A stretch of DNA of 18,586 nucleotides from Verrucomicrobiia bacterium (lineage in GTDB: Bacteria; Verrucomicrobiota; Verrucomicrobiae; Limisphaerales; JAKPVM01): positions 1 through 18,586 of the forward strand of contig JAOADO010000028.1 of NCBI GenBank assembly GCA_026417275.1. The letters run 5' to 3'. This document shows, one piece after another, positions 17,245-18,586 of the stretch (positions are counted from its first letter, which is position 1; each line of letters starts with the position of its first letter). A model generated the notes under the pieces. It was not told the DNA's origin. It saw only the letters and a list, made by a program, of their open reading frames with translations, and ran no database searches. The position numbers were made by a program, and so were the translations under genes.

Positions 17245-17323
17245 AAGCAACATCGAACATCGCCTTCTAATAAAAGACAATTCACATGCCTGATTGCATT
17301 CGCCTCCGCGTTCGAATAAAAAA

Positions 17324-17399
17324 TGGTACCCCTACCCTGAATTGAACAGGGATCCGCGGTTTAGGAAACCGCTGCTCTATCCATTTGAGCTATAGGGGC
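17324..17399 (-). tRNA. tRNA-Arg (anticodon CCT)
   Basis: The minus strand folds into a complete 76-nt cloverleaf. Acceptor GCCCCTA pairs with TAGGGGT (a G-U pair at position 1/72). The D-arm is GCTC/GAGC; the anticodon stem GCGGT/ACCGC encloses loop TTCCTAA, giving anticodon CCT. The T-arm is CCCTG/CAGGG with loop TTCAATT. Discriminator A and an encoded CCA (17324-17326) follow, then a T-rich run. It decodes AGG. Confidence 0.97.
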
Positions 17400-17449
17400 A
17401 CCTTTAAAAAGCTCGAATTTAATTTAATCAATATCCCGAACTTTTCCAG

Positions 17450-17472
17450 AAAAAATTAACGTTACCGTCAAC
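17450..17472 (-). terminator. Probable intrinsic terminator after the secretin gene
   Basis: On the minus strand, 20 bp after the secretin stop, GTTGACG pairs with CGTTAAT around a GNRA-type GTAA loop and is followed by TTTTTT. The stem is weak, with two G-U pairs, so efficiency may be partial. It also separates the secretin message from the tRNA. Confidence 0.5.
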
Positions 17473-17492
17473 AATGCTTGAACCACCTGAAT

Positions 17493-18548
17493 TTATTGCA
17501 CTTCCACTATTCTTGGCGTCACGAAAATTACAAGCTCGCGTTTTGACTTGCTCTGGAAAGTGCCTTTAAATGGCAACCCAAGAATCGGGATATCGCCAAG
17601 CAAGGGAATCTTTCTAACGGTTTTTGCCGTTGAATCGTTGATTAAACCGCCAAGAATAACTGTTGAACCATCCTTGACCCTTACAAGGGAAGAAGATTGT
17701 TTAATGTCCAGCACCGGCGCGGTGATTGTCTTTTGCGGGCTCTCGCGGCTATCAGCAAGCGAACTGAGAACAGGCGAAATATCCATTATTATCCAGCCGT
17801 TGGTGGATATCTGCGGAGTGATTGAAAGAATTGTTCCAATCGTAATCAAAGTTGGATATTCTTCCTCAATCGTAATCGTTGAACCTGTCCCGCCAGGGAT
17901 ATAGGAGGTTGTTCGGTAAAAGAACGGCGTATCCGTGCCAACTTTTATTAACGCCGGCTGGTTGTTGAGCGTCCTTATCTTTGGTTGCGACACAACCTTT
18001 ATATCCCCTTGCTCTTTCAACGCGTCAATAATCACAGTCGCGTCAAACGACGACTCTGACGATGTAAACACACCCGTGATTGCACTGTTTTTTACCTGTT
18101 CACCGCCAACAGGAGAGGTAACCTTCGTTGCACCCGAAATACCGAACTGGCGGCTCGCCCTTCTGATAACATTTGACCAATTGATGCCAAGATGACTCTG
18201 GTCGTTCAGGATTACTTCGCATATCTTTGATTCAATTTCGACCTGCCTGTGTATGACCTCGGTCAGGTTCGATACAAATGATTCAATATTTTTAATATTA
18301 TGGGGTTTATCTGTAACCTGTATCAACCCGGCAGTTTTATTGATGGCAATTTTGCCTTTGTCGCTGAGCATTTGTTTAAGTTGGTCTTCGAGTTCTCTCC
18401 AGAAATCAATCTGGTCCTGTTGATAGAGCGCCACTGCCGAGCCACCACCACCCGTGCCGCCGCCCGTGCCGCCACCCATTCCACCGCTCATGCCTCCACC
18501 CATTCCGCCCCCCATTCCACCGCTAAAGCCTCCCATGCCGCCACCCAT
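17493..18548 (-). CDS. MshL/PilQ-type secretin, C-terminal part (gene runs off the window; in-frame TGA upstream)
   Basis: The visible frame from ATG 18548 gives 351 residues. A Met-Gly-rich linker (1-36) leads into a secretin N-type subdomain (about 48-100; DFWRELEDQL, then KIAINKTAGLIQVTDKP), as in MshL. The secretin barrel domain follows (about 102-349; RQVEIESKICEVILND), ending IPLLGDIPILGLPFKG and ELVIFVTPRIVE. Such proteins form outer-membrane gates for type IV pili or type II-like secretion. The ATG lies inside the linker and has no signal peptide, so it is unlikely to be the true start. The preceding codon is TGA, and beyond it the same frame stays open and Gly-rich to the window edge. 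Either the gene is broken, the TGA is a sequence error, or translation restarts. It ends in TAA. Confidence 0.85.
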   Translation of the reverse strand: MGGGMGGFSGGMGGGMGGGMSGGMGGGTGGGTGGGGSAVALYQQDQIDFWRELEDQLKQMLSDKGKIAINKTAGLIQVTDKPHNIKNIESFVSNLTEVIHRQVEIESKICEVILNDQSHLGINWSNVIRRASRQFGISGATKVTSPVGGEQVKNSAITGVFTSSESSFDATVIIDALKEQGDIKVVSQPKIRTLNNQPALIKVGTDTPFFYRTTSYIPGGTGSTITIEEEYPTLITIGTILSITPQISTNGWIIMDISPVLSSLADSRESPQKTITAPVLDIKQSSSLVRVKDGSTVILGGLINDSTAKTVRKIPLLGDIPILGLPFKGTFQSKSKRELVIFVTPRIVEVQ

Positions 18549-18562
18549 TCATCCACCCATTC
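18440..18562 (-). repeat. Met-Gly (MGGG) coding repeat in the secretin linker
   Basis: Repeated ATG GGT GGN GGN-type codon blocks, with ACG or AGC variants nearer the barrel, encode a flexible glycine linker. The near-identical units make this tract prone to slippage and assembly error. Confidence 0.8.
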
Positions 18563-18586
18563 CTGAAGTGCCGCTGCCACTACTGG
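18549..18586 (-). pseudogene. Upstream coding remnant of the secretin, separated by in-frame TGA
   Basis: Reading the secretin frame upstream of 18548 gives SSGSGTSGMGG and then TGA (18551-18549), followed directly by ATG. The residues match the linker composition and no other stop occurs to the edge. This indicates one original reading frame now interrupted. Too little is visible to be certain. Confidence 0.55.

Noticed and set aside
17324..17399. tRNA-Arg as an integration site for a mobile element
   Set aside because: No integrase, no repeated tRNA 3' end and no foreign-looking genes are present on either side.
18549..18551. UGA reassigned to glycine, as in some candidate-phylum genomes
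   Set aside because: All other genes are full length with no internal TGA and use normal GGN glycine codons; the gene content is also unlike those reduced genomes.
1..18586. Sigma-54 (-24/-12) promoters that the local rpoN could serve
   Set aside because: By-eye scanning of the spacers found no convincing TGGCAC-N5-TTGC match before any gene; a matrix scan would be needed to exclude weak sites.
1..18586. CRISPR arrays, transposases, phage genes or toxin-antitoxin pairs
   Set aside because: No regularly spaced repeats and no such coding regions were found in either strand.

Overview
The window is a moderately AT-rich stretch of bacterial chromosome with densely packed ordinary genes. I see no phage, transposase or CRISPR content. 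A sigma-54 gene, a secretin with a Gly-rich linker, a DUF1080 protein, an SMP-30 protein, a GH32 enzyme with an N-terminal module and a small LPGLGS-type membrane protein occur together. Few genes have a clear Shine-Dalgarno site. This suggests a PVC-type heterotroph, most likely Verrucomicrobiota or a relative; the phylum is inferred from gene style only.

Left part (1-6172): a VIT/vWA protein runs off the left edge on the minus strand. It diverges from a rightward group of rpoN (sigma-54), an unusual exported subtilase carrying an N-terminal STN/secretin-like domain, and an exported SMP-30/gluconolactonase-like protein. Middle (6388-10504): a complete sulfate/thiosulfate ABC importer operon, sbp-cysT-cysW-cysA. 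It has a good sigma-70-type promoter almost on top of the first start codon. A strong intrinsic terminator lies about 190 bp past cysA, beyond a REP-like palindrome.

Right part (10543-18586): a secreted GH32 fructan hydrolase (minus) diverges from a membrane-anchored protein built of three PepSY-like units. Then come a three-helix membrane protein, an alpha/beta-hydrolase esterase overlapping an rdgB/HAM1 nucleotide-cleansing gene, a convergent DUF1080 protein, a GmhB-like HAD phosphatase with an altered motif I, tRNA-Arg(CCT), and the C-terminal half of an MshL/PilQ-type secretin running off the right edge.

The parts fit an organism that takes up oxidised sulfur, degrades plant or algal carbohydrates outside the cytoplasm, and builds a secretin-based envelope machine. 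Points most worth a second look: the STN-subtilase chimera beside rpoN, the in-frame TGA inside the secretin's Met-Gly repeat (no other gene here ends in TGA), the Asp-to-Glu change at the HAD nucleophile, and the near-leaderless sulfate operon. I did not find a convincing wholly new multi-gene system.
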